Positions 25,182-33,614 of a stretch of 34,323 nucleotides of DNA are shown here, piece after piece. The notes beneath the pieces were generated by a model that was given only the letters and a program-made list of their open reading frames with translations, did not search any database and was not told the DNA's origin. The stretch comes from Candidatus Melainabacteria bacterium (GTDB lineage Bacteria; Cyanobacteriota; Vampirovibrionia; Obscuribacterales; Obscuribacteraceae), in the NCBI GenBank assembly GCA_027451745.1, contig DAIDIP010000027.1, positions 1 to 34,323 of the forward strand. Reading direction: 5' to 3'. Numbering within the stretch: position 1 is the stretch's first letter; each line of letters starts with the position of its first letter. Both the position numbers and the translations under genes were made by a program.

Positions 25182-28100
25182 TTAGAGAATTTGATCAAAG
25201 CAATAATCCAGGTCTTTTTCATCAATTTCAAAATCGAAATTGGTCCAGATCCAATAAGGATGTGGTCGAGCATAACTAATGCCGGTAACAGACCAGCTTT
25301 CTTGTCCGATGGCGCAGGCAATACTAGTAAATGTCTGACACAAAATGTGACTGGAGCCAAGGGTAAGCACTCTAGCTCCTGGCGGCGAAAATACTATATT
25401 TGTTAATCCGGCACCTCCAGCACCAGCAATTACTTCTGCATCGGAGAATATTTCTATCTGCTCTTTAAGGGATAAAGTGCCCGGATCAATGATTTGAAAG
25501 TTGTTCTTTTTAAGTTTGTCGATAATATTTTTGTAGTTAAGCATGCCGCGCCCAGGAGTATTGGCTCGGCACACATAAATACGTTTGCCAGACCTTGGTT
25601 TTACATTCGTGGCTGGTAGGAGTTTTTCGCGAATATACGATACAGCTTGAGGGTGAGCAATCATATCTCTAGATAGGCGTGAAGGCAGTATAAGATTTTT
25701 GAAAGACAAAGGGCGACAAAAATCCACTCTACACAGTCTTTCTTGTCCTATACCAAACATAGACAGCAGTTCATATTGCCATTTAGAAGCTTTCTCATCT
25801 ATTAATATTGGTGATTCAGGAAAAAGATTGGTTTTTTCGAGAAGCTGCAGTCTTGGTAATTCTTCAATCAACCAATGGTAATAGTTATTGTTCAAGCCGA
25901 TGTGGATGCAGTTTTCTTTTTCAAATTCTTTAGATTTCAAAGAAAACAAGAATGCATTCTTTCCAGTAACGTTTCTAATGCTTGAAGTAAATACGGGAAA
26001 ATGGCATTGTTTAACATGTGCTGTTTCTTTAAGTAATAAATTGTCAGCGGTCACTACCATGCCATATTCAGGAAGTATTTTTGCTTCTTCTAAAAATGAT
26101 GTACTTCCTTCGTCAAAATGAATCTTGTTCTCTGAGATAATAGCTTCTTTGTTGCGCACGCCATTGGAGCGTAAGACAAGATCTGTCGCTTCTATTGTGA
26201 CTGCTTTTTCGATAGTATTAGAAAGGGGAAGATCTTTTACACTAGCAATTTTAAGATTGGCTATTTCGTATTTTTCTGACCATGAACCAAGATATTCCTT
26301 GCACAAGGCTATAGAAACATTAGGGTCCTTGGCGAATTTTGCTTGGGCTCTAAATAAGTTGCTTTGAAAAGTTCTTGGTCCCCGGTATAGCTCTTTTAAT
26401 GCACCAGATTGTGTGTTAGATGACCTTTGTCCTGCATAAGCTAATAGCCAGTTCGCGTCTGGATTATTATTGGTCCTGAGAGATTGCTCAAGTATTGTGA
26501 TTGCCTCATACAGTGTACGGCTATGCCAAGTTTTATATTTACTCGTCGTGAGAGACTTGGCTAATAAATTTAGCGCGATTCCTTCTTCAGCATATGCTTC
26601 AAATTCATAAGCCCAGTTTGCTTGAACTAAAAATAAGTCACCTAAACTGGCTAAGGCAAGGCCGCTTATATTTTCATTCTGAGCGAGCTCCGTCAAAATA
26701 TATTCGGCATCAGCAAAAAATCCTTGTGTCTTCAAGACATTCGCAAAATAAAGACCAGTGCAAGCGATCGGATATTTGACAAAACTGTCCAAATGACTTT
26801 GTGACTGTTCAATACGAATGGGTTGGTTTAAATATGTTGGTATGCTCATCTTAATCTGGGATCCCTGCCCTTGGAAAAATCTTTTTAGGGCTAGAGAGAT
26901 AAACTTGGTTTTTGAAAATCTGTGATCGCAGTTTATCGATTCAGGTATCTGATTGCGCTTGCTGGCATATATAAAACAGAAAAGAAAAAATATTATGCTT
27001 CGAAACACTAATTGCAGACTTTCCGGCAGCGGCAATTTAATTGTTTGACTTTTATCAGGCTTACTAGATAAACCATTCTTTTTGCCAATTTCCAAATAAT
27101 GTGTAAGTGCATTTTCGGGAGCTATTGGATAGAGGGCGCTTAGATAATATAAAGTGTCAAATTCACCGCTTGGGGAGCGGCCTTCTCTAGCTCCTCGCCA
27201 GGCAAAATGCACAAAAGGATTCATGCTTGATTTTTTTATATCTGGATTATTTGTCAAATAATAGCGACTATCAAATAGGGGGTGAGGGGAGCATAGATTT
27301 TTTTTCCCATTTTTCAAAAAATGGATCAATAAATTACTTGCCCCTTTTTCATTGTCTGAAATTTGCGCTTCATAGAAGCCTGTATCAAACAAAGGATGAG
27401 GACTTAAATTGTTTTTTGTTCCATGTAAAACAAAATGTTTCAGGGGATTATCGTTGACATCTAGGCTGCTTGCTTGTTTTCTATAATGAGCAATATCAAA
27501 AAGTGGGTGGGGATTATAGCTTAATTTAAATCCTTCATGCAAAAAGTGTAATAGGGGATTATCGCCTATACTTTTTGGATCTGGTGCCATATCGCGATAA
27601 TAGGAGCTATCAAATAAGATATGAGGCGAGCGTCCCTCTTTTGCCCCATATTTTACATAATGCAGCAATGGATTGATGCCTGTTTTTTTTACATCTGGAT
27701 TATGTTCGAGATAATAAGTAGTATCAAATAATGGATGTGGGCTTAGTTTTAATTGACTACCATATTTTAAAAAGTGCAGAAATGGATTTTCGTCGCCAAG
27801 CAATTCTGCTGCATGTTGGCGATAATATTGTGAATCAAACAAAGGATGAGGGCTGCGAAATTGCTTATTATCAGCAGTCAAAAAATGTTTAAGGGGATTT
27901 TCATCTGTTTCAATATCGCCTATCTGTGCTTTGTAATAGGCAATATCAAATAGTGGATGCGGGTTGAGTCCTTTTCTAAAACCTTTTTTTAAAAAATGCT
28001 CAAGGGGATTTTCATCTGTTTCTTTCAATTCTGGTACTAGCTCATAATAATAAGAGCCATCAAATAAAATATGCGCACAGCGCCCTTCTTTGGCTCCATG

Positions 28101-28268
28101 TCTTAAAAAGTGCTCTAAAGGATCCAATTTGCGACAAGCTACATCTTTATAAGTGGTCAAATAAAAAGAAGAATCAAACAGCCAATTGCTTTCACTCGAT
28201 TCTTCGGACGGCCTTTTAAAACTGTCCTTTTTAATTGAAAGTGCTTCTGATTGCTTTTTTTGACTCAT
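25182..28268 (-). CDS. GT61-type glycosyltransferase with ten tandem N-terminal repeats, 1028 aa
   Basis: Residues 28-404 are ten repeats of 36-40 residues with the pattern LFD-x-x-YY...NP(L/F)xHF(L)xxGxxxxxSPHP, a module known from polysaccharide-related glycosyltransferases. A hydrophobic segment at about 417-435 (LVFRSIIFFLFCFIYA) follows, then a helical, TPR-like stretch (about 490-650). The C-terminus is a GT61 (DUF563, EOGT-like) domain with NNYYHWLIEELPRL (YYHW at 796-799), IYVCRANTPGRG, and IAGAGGAGLTNIVFSPPGARVL (GAGGAG at about 949-954). GT61 enzymes transfer pentoses, GlcNAc or related sugars. The repeat region could anchor the enzyme to a glycan or partner. No N-terminal signal peptide is visible. 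Starts of this gene and the GT2 gene diverge across 132 bases. Confidence 0.85.
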   Translation of the reverse strand: MSQKKQSEALSIKKDSFKRPSEESSESNWLFDSSFYLTTYKDVACRKLDPLEHFLRHGAKEGRCAHILFDGSYYYELVPELKETDENPLEHFLKKGFRKGLNPHPLFDIAYYKAQIGDIETDENPLKHFLTADNKQFRSPHPLFDSQYYRQHAAELLGDENPFLHFLKYGSQLKLSPHPLFDTTYYLEHNPDVKKTGINPLLHYVKYGAKEGRSPHILFDSSYYRDMAPDPKSIGDNPLLHFLHEGFKLSYNPHPLFDIAHYRKQASSLDVNDNPLKHFVLHGTKNNLSPHPLFDTGFYEAQISDNEKGASNLLIHFLKNGKKNLCSPHPLFDSRYYLTNNPDIKKSSMNPFVHFAWRGAREGRSPSGEFDTLYYLSALYPIAPENALTHYLEIGKKNGLSSKPDKSQTIKLPLPESLQLVFRSIIFFLFCFIYASKRNQIPESINCDHRFSKTKFISLALKRFFQGQGSQIKMSIPTYLNQPIRIEQSQSHLDSFVKYPIACTGLYFANVLKTQGFFADAEYILTELAQNENISGLALASLGDLFLVQANWAYEFEAYAEEGIALNLLAKSLTTSKYKTWHSRTLYEAITILEQSLRTNNNPDANWLLAYAGQRSSNTQSGALKELYRGPRTFQSNLFRAQAKFAKDPNVSIALCKEYLGSWSEKYEIANLKIASVKDLPLSNTIEKAVTIEATDLVLRSNGVRNKEAIISENKIHFDEGSTSFLEEAKILPEYGMVVTADNLLLKETAHVKQCHFPVFTSSIRNVTGKNAFLFSLKSKEFEKENCIHIGLNNNYYHWLIEELPRLQLLEKTNLFPESPILIDEKASKWQYELLSMFGIGQERLCRVDFCRPLSFKNLILPSRLSRDMIAHPQAVSYIREKLLPATNVKPRSGKRIYVCRANTPGRGMLNYKNIIDKLKKNNFQIIDPGTLSLKEQIEIFSDAEVIAGAGGAGLTNIVFSPPGARVLTLGSSHILCQTFTSIACAIGQESWSVTGISYARPHPYWIWTNFDFEIDEKDLDYCFDQIL
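27057..28187 (-). repeat. Ten tandem ~114-bp repeats encoding the LFD-YY module
   Basis: In-frame repeats encode ten units of 36-40 residues; each starts LFD (LFDSSFY, LFDGSYY, LFDIAYY, LFDSQYY, LFDTTYY, LFDSSYY, LFDIAHY, LFDTGFY, LFDSRYY, EFDTLYY). The repeats are diverged at DNA level, so they are old. Units 5 and 9 keep the longer NPDVKK/NPDIKK and REGRSP/KEGRSP forms. Confidence 0.9.
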
Positions 28269-28400
28269 GCCTTTTGCACAGAGGGGTTCTATTTTTCACG
28301 CTATGGTTAAGTATTGCCAAAACAAATGATATAGACCTTTAAAAATGTTCATCTACTTATCAAAGTTTAGTTGTGAGTTTTGGCTTAGAATGGTTCGACC

Positions 28401-29552
28401 ATGCCCAAAGTAAGCATTTTATCGCCAACTTATAATCATGAAAAATATGTCACACAAGCTATAGAAAGTGTGCTGGCACAGACTTTTACTGATTTTGAAT
28501 TGATTCTTACTGACGACGCTTCAACTGATAGAAACATTGACCAGATTTCTAAAATCAAAGATAAGCGAATTACATTACTGCGTAACGACAATAATCAAGG
28601 CACTACATCGGCATCAAGAAAGTGCTGGGAGTATTCTTCTGGACAATATATCATTGGTCTAGCCACAGACGATATATATGAGCCTCATTTGCTTGAGATA
28701 CTGGTTGATTATTTAGACAATCATCCTGAGGCTGTCGGTGTATTTGGTATGGCTCGTTTTATTGATGATGACAGCAATTTGCTTGCTGACGAATGGACCC
28801 AAGTAGGAATAGGTCAAGATCGTTTCAGTCATTTGCGCCAATTGTTCAATTTGCAACATCCCTTTTGTCCTGTTACTGGGATGTTTCGTCGTACTATTCT
28901 AGAGAAAGTTGGTTATTTTCCATCCTATTTGAGGCAAACAAATGATATGGCGCAGTTTATCAGACTGCTATTCCAGGGCGAAATGCCTATTTTGCCAGAA
29001 AGGATTTTGCGCTATCGCTGGCGAGCTAATAACGCCAATGTTAGTTCCAGAACTCCAGAGAATGACTCAAGACTAGACTTCGAGCTATTCGAAATTCTTG
29101 ATCTTTATAGAGAAAATATTGATTCGCCTCAACTATTGAGAAAAATATTTCCAGAAGCAGAACAACACCGATGGCCTTTGGATAAAGATCTCCTTTCTTT
29201 TCATTTAGCACATTTAGCAATTGCTTTTAATTACACATCGCATAGACTCTATGGTATGCATCTTCTCTATTCACTGCTAAAAGACGAGGTAACTGCTAAG
29301 CATTTGCAAGAACGTTGCAATTTTAGCTATACAGATTTTTTCAGACTAGCAGGAGAATACCCTTTAATAATGAACAAAGCTCTGCGTGATGAGAGTGTTT
29401 GGTTGAAATCGGAAAATATTTCTCTAAAAAATACAGTTGAAGAATTAGGCAAAGAAATACAAGCTATGCGTTCTTCGTATTTTTCTTCTCTACGCTATAA
29501 AATAAGAAGTAAGTTTAGATTTATAGAACCTTTTTTGAATGCATTAAAGTGA
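28401..29552 (+). CDS. GT2-family glycosyltransferase, 383 aa
   Basis: An inverting GT-A glycosyltransferase of family 2: N-terminal VSILSPTYNHEKYVTQAIESVL, the nucleotide-binding ELILTDDASTD, and GLATDDIYEPHLLE as the metal-binding DxD-like segment; PFCPVTGMFRRTILEKVG is the acceptor-site block. The last 120 residues are helical with a basic C-terminus, which may be membrane-associated. No ribosome site is obvious at the ATG. The donor and acceptor sugars are unknown. Confidence 0.9.
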   Translation: MPKVSILSPTYNHEKYVTQAIESVLAQTFTDFELILTDDASTDRNIDQISKIKDKRITLLRNDNNQGTTSASRKCWEYSSGQYIIGLATDDIYEPHLLEILVDYLDNHPEAVGVFGMARFIDDDSNLLADEWTQVGIGQDRFSHLRQLFNLQHPFCPVTGMFRRTILEKVGYFPSYLRQTNDMAQFIRLLFQGEMPILPERILRYRWRANNANVSSRTPENDSRLDFELFEILDLYRENIDSPQLLRKIFPEAEQHRWPLDKDLLSFHLAHLAIAFNYTSHRLYGMHLLYSLLKDEVTAKHLQERCNFSYTDFFRLAGEYPLIMNKALRDESVWLKSENISLKNTVEELGKEIQAMRSSYFSSLRYKIRSKFRFIEPFLNALK

Positions 29553-29557
29553 TGACT

Positions 29558-30376
29558 TTATAATTTGTTTTTCTCAAATTTGCGAGCCCGCCATTCAGTA
29601 ACAGATCTGCCTGTCTCGCTATCATAACCAAGAAATTTGTTTAGAAAAGCATCGTCAGCATATTTGCCATTCAACATAGCCGGAAAACTGATTTGTTGTT
29701 TTATAATTGGCAGACAGTACATATGATTAATGCCCCGTCTAACATTCACTGAACTGTTATAGCCAGCGCGATGAAATAACATTGAATCCATGACTAAGGC
29801 TGATCCAGCTTTAGCGATAATATTTTTTTCGTTGTTTTTTATAAACTGCTCAGAAGGAAAAGCTTCAATTTTGTGAGAACTTGGCAGTACACAGGTGCCG
29901 CCAGTTTCGAGAGAAAAATCATCAATACATACAAGTATGCTTATTGCCAATGGTCTGCTACTTGTAAAATGCTGATAGTTTAAGTCGCGATGCCAGGATA
30001 TTTGATAGTTATTTTGATTCGGTAAATTTATAATGGCGTTTTGCATTTGCAAAATAAAGTAATCGCCAAGCAATCGTTTTACTAAATCTAAAAATATTGG
30101 CTGAGTGGCTAAATTTAGAAAAATCTCGTCATAAGCCAATAGTGCTCTGCCTATATTGGCATCATTTATGTCTGCCAAATCACCACAGTACTCTATCTCA
30201 CTAGCCTGAGTTTCATATACTTGGTCAACTTTGTCTCTTATAGTTGGCAGCAAGTCTCTAGATACAACATCTGACAGGATGGTGAATCCATTTATTTTTA
30301 TATCTTCAACGTAATTATCAATTGCTGACTCTGTCTTAGCAAATTCTTTAATGCCGTAGTGTTGAATTTTTTGCAT
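29558..30376 (-). CDS. Phytanoyl-CoA dioxygenase (PhyH) family protein, 272 aa
   Basis: A non-heme Fe(II)/2-oxoglutarate oxygenase. The metal triad is visible: H129 and D131 in SWHRDLNYQ, and the distal H202 in SMLFHRAGYN; R213 in NVRRGINHMY is the likely 2-oxoglutarate anchor. Length is normal for the family. It is convergent with the GT2 gene (five bases between stops). In sugar clusters PhyH proteins can hydroxylate or epimerise; the substrate here is unknown. Confidence 0.87.
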   Translation of the reverse strand: MQKIQHYGIKEFAKTESAIDNYVEDIKINGFTILSDVVSRDLLPTIRDKVDQVYETQASEIEYCGDLADINDANIGRALLAYDEIFLNLATQPIFLDLVKRLLGDYFILQMQNAIINLPNQNNYQISWHRDLNYQHFTSSRPLAISILVCIDDFSLETGGTCVLPSSHKIEAFPSEQFIKNNEKNIIAKAGSALVMDSMLFHRAGYNSSVNVRRGINHMYCLPIIKQQISFPAMLNGKYADDAFLNKFLGYDSETGRSVTEWRARKFEKNKL

Positions 30377-30633
30377 AATATCATCACTTTATCATTCTTT
30401 TTCTTGATTGATCAGCAAATCGATCAGCAACTTGTCAGCATTACTTGGCATCAATAAAAGAGGCCATATTCTGCAGAAAAAATGAAAACAGCAAAAGCAA
30501 GCATTAAAAGTTTTCTACCTGAGACGACCGGCTCCTGCGAATGATTGTTTACTAATAAATCAGCCCTGCCTAATTTATAACTTGTCTGTTTGTTGATTAT
30601 GTTGATTTTTTAGTCAGTCTGTAGCATAGCCAG

Positions 30634-30918
30634 CTAATTACTGACTATTTGTGAGTCGCTCAATAACTTTTTCGAGCCGATTTTTAAATTCTGGCAGCTT
30701 ATCTTCAATTGCTTCCAAGACCAATCTATATCAGCATTTTCTCTGGTACATTCTGCACTCAGCTCTTTTACAGCGTCACCTATCACCTGAAAATTACGCA
30801 GCACAGCATCTTGGCACATATGATTGTTCATAAACCAATCTTCGCCTTTAGCCGTGTACTGCTCAATCCATTCCAGACACTCTTTAATTTTTGTCAGGCG
30901 GCCATAATCGTCTTTCAT
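30634..30918 (-). pseudogene. Broken HepT (HEPN/DUF86) toxin, internal deletion and frameshift
   Basis: Residues 1-67 match the HepT/DUF86 N-terminus (TKIKECLEWIEQYT..., TQDAVLRNF-type block seen here as CQDAVLRNFQVIGDAVKELS, then DIDW). After the Trp-Ser at about 30723 the annotated frame becomes non-family. One base out of frame, the DNA from about 30719 to 30638 reads LEAIEDKLPEFKNRLEKVI ERLTNSQ-stop, the usual HepT C-terminus. The expected block between them (R-x4-6-H, the RNase active site) is missing. So roughly 20 residues were deleted with a net frame change, leaving a probably inactive toxin. It starts at ATG 30918 overlapping the MntA stop by four bases. Confidence 0.82.
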
Positions 30919-31214
30919 AGAGGAATTGCTTCTTTTAGTGCTTTTTCTCGCATTTTGCCCTTCATGGCTTCTTCCTGCACTACATCAACTCGCTTACCCA
31001 GAAGCTTTTCTAAGTCTTGTTCCAAATGTAACCAGTCAAACAACTTGCATCTCGGTTCTAATTGAACCAAAAAATCTACATCGCTGGTTTCAGTTGCGCT
31101 GCCTCTGACCGTTGACCCAAAGATGCGCACATTATAAGCACCATACTTAGCAGCAATTTCCAATATTTGCTTGCGTTTTTCTTTTACTGTTTGTTCTATC
31201 ATCATCGTCAACAC
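30915..31214 (-). CDS. MntA-like nucleotidyltransferase antitoxin, 99 aa
   Basis: A minimal nucleotidyltransferase (MNT). The polymerase-beta-like signature GSTVRGSATETSDVDFLV (GSX10DXD) is complete, and RVDVV carries the third acidic position. In known MNT-HEPN systems MntA AMPylates HepT to neutralise its RNase activity. The annotated start is GTG at 31214; ATGs follow at 31205 and 31202. It overlaps the broken HepT by four bases, the normal operon arrangement, so MntA has outlived its toxin here. Confidence 0.87.
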   Translation of the reverse strand: MLTMMIEQTVKEKRKQILEIAAKYGAYNVRIFGSTVRGSATETSDVDFLVQLEPRCKLFDWLHLEQDLEKLLGKRVDVVQEEAMKGKMREKALKEAIPL

Positions 31215-31436
31215 TGAAAACGTCTAGTATCTTAGATACATTATAAAACAGATGGCAAGTTCTTGCTGCCCAATCATAATATCTACAATGTGCTACGCAA
31301 ATATTTTGGGATTACAAAATTAGTATGGTCTCCCACACGCATCATGGTCGGTGCCTCTTATGCCGTAGGAGGGGGTATATGGGGGTCTTTTTTAGAATTA
31401 ACTATTAGGTTTTTGCAGACAACGATATCATTCTGT

Positions 31437-31455
31437 TGCCTACACTGTGCCTACA
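31437..31455 (-). repeat. Paired octamer TGTAGGCA-N3-TGTAGGCA
   Basis: On the plus strand TGCCTACA (31437-31444), CTG, TGCCTACA (31448-31455). On the minus strand this reads TGTAGGCA twice with an 11-bp period, matching the pair at 31677-31695 except for one base per unit (R = A or G). Candidate integrase arm site. Confidence 0.6.
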
Positions 31456-31525
31456 TGAATACTTTTAGTCTTTTTGATTCAATTTTAATCAAAACCGGAA
31501 ACGCTTATCTGGTAAGGCTTTTAAA

Positions 31526-31574
31526 TGGCGGGGCCGACGGGGCCCGAACCCGCGACCTCCTGCGTGACAGGCAG
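31526..31574 (-). other. 3' fragment of tRNA-Asp(GTC): probable attachment site
   Basis: Read on the minus strand, this is the 3' two thirds of a tRNA: anticodon stem-loop CTGC-CTGTCAC-GCAGG with anticodon GTC, a short variable region, the T arm (GCGGG-TTCGGGC-CCCGT), acceptor strand CGGCCCC, discriminator G and encoded CCA. The 5' third (acceptor 5' strand, D arm and first anticodon-stem base) is absent: homology stops at position 28. The T-loop has G instead of the universal A58, as expected of a remnant. Such a fragment is the usual relic of site-specific integration into a tRNA gene. In this orientation the intact tRNA should lie to the right, beyond the window. Confidence 0.85.
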
Positions 31575-31676
31575 TTGGCAAGTTGACAGGTTATTGATTA
31601 GCATTTGGCTAGAATATAAGCTGAGCTTGTGTTTAATGACCTGACTAAAAATCTGCCTACTTGACGAGTTTCCTTA

Positions 31677-31695
31677 TGTAAGCACTGTGTAAGCA
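31677..31695 (+). repeat. Paired octamer TGTAAGCA-N3-TGTAAGCA
   Basis: TGTAAGCA (31677-31684), CTG, TGTAAGCA (31688-31695), an 11-bp period. It is inverted relative to the pair at 31437-31455 and lies on the other side of the tRNA fragment. A further single related octamer, TGCCTACT, is at 31654-31661. Confidence 0.6.
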
Positions 31696-31890
31696 GTTGA
31701 ATTGCAAATTCTTCACAGTGATAATTTGGCGTTGAAATAATTATACTGCACTAATGTCTTTTTACTTACAGATTAACCATGAGCTGCATACATTCTCGAT
31801 ATTAGCCTGAACTATCTTTGCAGATTTTTCGTCTAATTAACTTGAGACAATTGTCAGGCAGGGTAAACTTATAGACAGGGAGGGATGCTT

Positions 31891-33048
31891 ATGGTCGAAC
31901 GAGTAGAGGCAATAGTGAAACCTGAATTATTAGCCTGGGCTCGCAAAAGTGCTGGCCTAGATTTGCCTTTGGCAGCAAAAAGAATAGGCACTACCGAAGA
32001 GCGTTTATCAAACTGGGAGAACGGCGAGCGGCGCCCTACGATTACCCAGCTAAGAAAAATGGGCGAAGTTTATAAAAGACCAATAGCTGTATTTTATTTG
32101 CCTCAACCTCCAAAAGGTTTTGACCCAATAAAAGATTTTCGGCGAATATCTGAAAAGCACACCCAGGAATATAGTCCTGCCTTGGTGTACGAAATTAGGC
32201 GTGCCTATAGTCGTCGAGATGCAGCAATAGAGTTACGCAAAGATTTAGACGGTACCGTGCCACTGCCTGCACTACCAAAATACATTGGCAACGATCCTGA
32301 AAAAATGGGACATATAATACGAGAATTTCTTGGCATAACTTTTGAAAAGCAGATGCACTGGCATGATGATCGTGAATCCTTCAATGGTTGGCGAATTGCT
32401 ATAGAGAATAAAAACATATTAGTTTTCCAAGCAAGCCGTATACCTGTTGAAGAAATGCGGGGTTTTTCAATTACGAAAGCTCCTTTTCCTATAATCATGG
32501 TGAATAATCGAGACGCCGTGGTGGCTCGCACATTTACACTCCTACACGAACTGGCGCATGTCATTATGGGTAAAGAAGGGGTTTGCGACCTAGGTGGCCA
32601 TGCGGATATTGAAGTAGCATGCAATGCAATAGCGGGTTCTGCTTTAGTGCCTCAAAAACTACTTTTTGCAGAACCTGAATTTCAAAATAAAAAATCAACA
32701 TCTAGGTGGACAGATGATGAAATCAGCGATCTTGCAAATCGCTATAAGGTCAGCCGAGAAGTTATCTTGCGTCGATTGCACACCGTGGGTAGCATCTCTG
32801 CAACGTTTTACAAAAACAAGAGCAATGAGTATAAAGAGCTGTGGATAAAGCAACTGAAAAAAGCAAAGCAAGATAAGAAAGGATTTGCACCACCAGACAA
32901 AATGGTTGTGAGTTCTCTTGGCAGATTATTTTCTCGGCTAGTTTTGGATAGCTATCATCAAGAAAAGATAACAGCTGCTGATGTGTCCGATCTCTTGTCG
33001 GTTAAGCTGAATTATTTGCCCAAAATTGAAATGGCTGTATTTGGTTAG
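31891..33048 (+). CDS. XRE-ImmA/IrrE fusion: HTH regulator with zinc peptidase, 385 aa
   Basis: Residues about 13-68 are an XRE-type helix-turn-helix (LAAKRIGTTEERLSNWENGERRPTITQLRKMGEVYKRPIAVFYL); the middle and C-terminal part is an ImmA/IrrE (COG2856, M78) peptidase with the zinc motif in TFTLLHELAHVIMG (H219-E-L-A-H223). ImmA-type proteins cleave repressors or antitoxins. The start at 31891 has AGGGAGGG at 31877-31884, six bases upstream; an ATG at 31885 abuts it and is less likely. It overlaps the PIN gene at its stop, an arrangement found in known XRE-ImmA/DUF4411 pairs, which are toxin-antitoxin-like and often in mobile or defence loci. Confidence 0.9.
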   Translation: MVERVEAIVKPELLAWARKSAGLDLPLAAKRIGTTEERLSNWENGERRPTITQLRKMGEVYKRPIAVFYLPQPPKGFDPIKDFRRISEKHTQEYSPALVYEIRRAYSRRDAAIELRKDLDGTVPLPALPKYIGNDPEKMGHIIREFLGITFEKQMHWHDDRESFNGWRIAIENKNILVFQASRIPVEEMRGFSITKAPFPIIMVNNRDAVVARTFTLLHELAHVIMGKEGVCDLGGHADIEVACNAIAGSALVPQKLLFAEPEFQNKKSTSRWTDDEISDLANRYKVSREVILRRLHTVGSISATFYKNKSNEYKELWIKQLKKAKQDKKGFAPPDKMVVSSLGRLFSRLVLDSYHQEKITAADVSDLLSVKLNYLPKIEMAVFG

Positions 33049-33062
33049 TGCGAGTAATTACG

Positions 33063-33530
33063 GTGAAATACAGCCTGGATACAAGCGCTTTAATAGATGG
33101 CTGGGTTAGAAATTACCCTATCAAAAGTTTTCCTGGTGTCTGGGAAAAGTTGGCTGCATTGATAGGGGAAGGACACGCTAAGGCAAGTGATGAAGTACGG
33201 CGTGAGCTAGAAAAACAAGCTGACGATTTAACGGTCTGGTGCAACCACCAAAGCAACTTATTTGTAACAATGGACGATGAAATTCAAATTCTGGTAGCAG
33301 AAATACTAAAAAATTACCCACGGCTAGTTGAATCTGGCGGGCGCAGATCTGGTGCCGATCCATTTGTCATTGCTTTAGCAAAAATTCACAAGAGCACTGT
33401 AGTAACTGCTGAGGTTAGAACTAATAATCTAGACGGCCGCGTCAAGATACCAGATGTCTGCAATTTTATGGATATCAAATGTATAAATTTGCTTGGGTTA
33501 ATTAATGAGCAACGTTGGGTTTTTGGCTGA
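33063..33530 (+). CDS. PIN-domain (DUF4411-like) nuclease, 155 aa
   Basis: A PIN-like ribonuclease of the DUF4411 type: the N-terminal acidic site is YSLDTSALIDGW, the middle has the conserved SDEVRRELEKQADDL, and the C-terminal pair of acidic residues lies in GADPFVIALAKIHKSTVVTAE. It is paired with the XRE-ImmA gene: a frame from GTG 33048 overlaps the upstream stop by one base (TAGTG). I prefer GTG 33063 because the family usually begins M-K-Y-x-L-D; if 33048 is used the protein is five residues longer. Likely toxin of a two-gene module. Confidence 0.85.
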   Translation: MKYSLDTSALIDGWVRNYPIKSFPGVWEKLAALIGEGHAKASDEVRRELEKQADDLTVWCNHQSNLFVTMDDEIQILVAEILKNYPRLVESGGRRSGADPFVIALAKIHKSTVVTAEVRTNNLDGRVKIPDVCNFMDIKCINLLGLINEQRWVFG

Positions 33531-33614
33531 GATGACGTGCTTTTTAAACAGATGGGCGTAGAAATTTGATGCAATTTTAGAATAAAACTGTTTACCAAAT
33601 TAGGTAATCAAGTC

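Larger units (their letters stand above)
31215..31890. other. Gene-free region with attachment-site features
   Basis: About 670 bases without a credible gene. It contains the tRNA-Asp 3' fragment at 31526-31574, the paired octamers at 31437-31455 and 31677-31695, and the leader of the XRE-ImmA gene. A plus-strand frame at 31263-31586 ends in translated antisense tRNA (GARTRDLLRDRQ) and is spurious. Confidence 0.7.

Noticed and set aside
27057-28187. CRISPR-like array suggested by regularly spaced repeats
   Set aside because: The period is about 114 bp, units are diverged and in frame with protein repeats; no short identical repeats or unique spacers.
30611-30647. TAGTCAGT/ACTGACTA inverted repeat at the end of the broken HepT gene as a terminator
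   Set aside because: The stem is only 8 bp with a loop of about 21 nt, and the run of T lies on the wrong side for the minus-strand transcript.
31263-31586. 107-aa plus-strand ORF ending GARTRDLLRDRQ
   Set aside because: Its C-terminus is the antisense translation of the tRNA-Asp fragment, a frequent artefact; no ribosome site or family.
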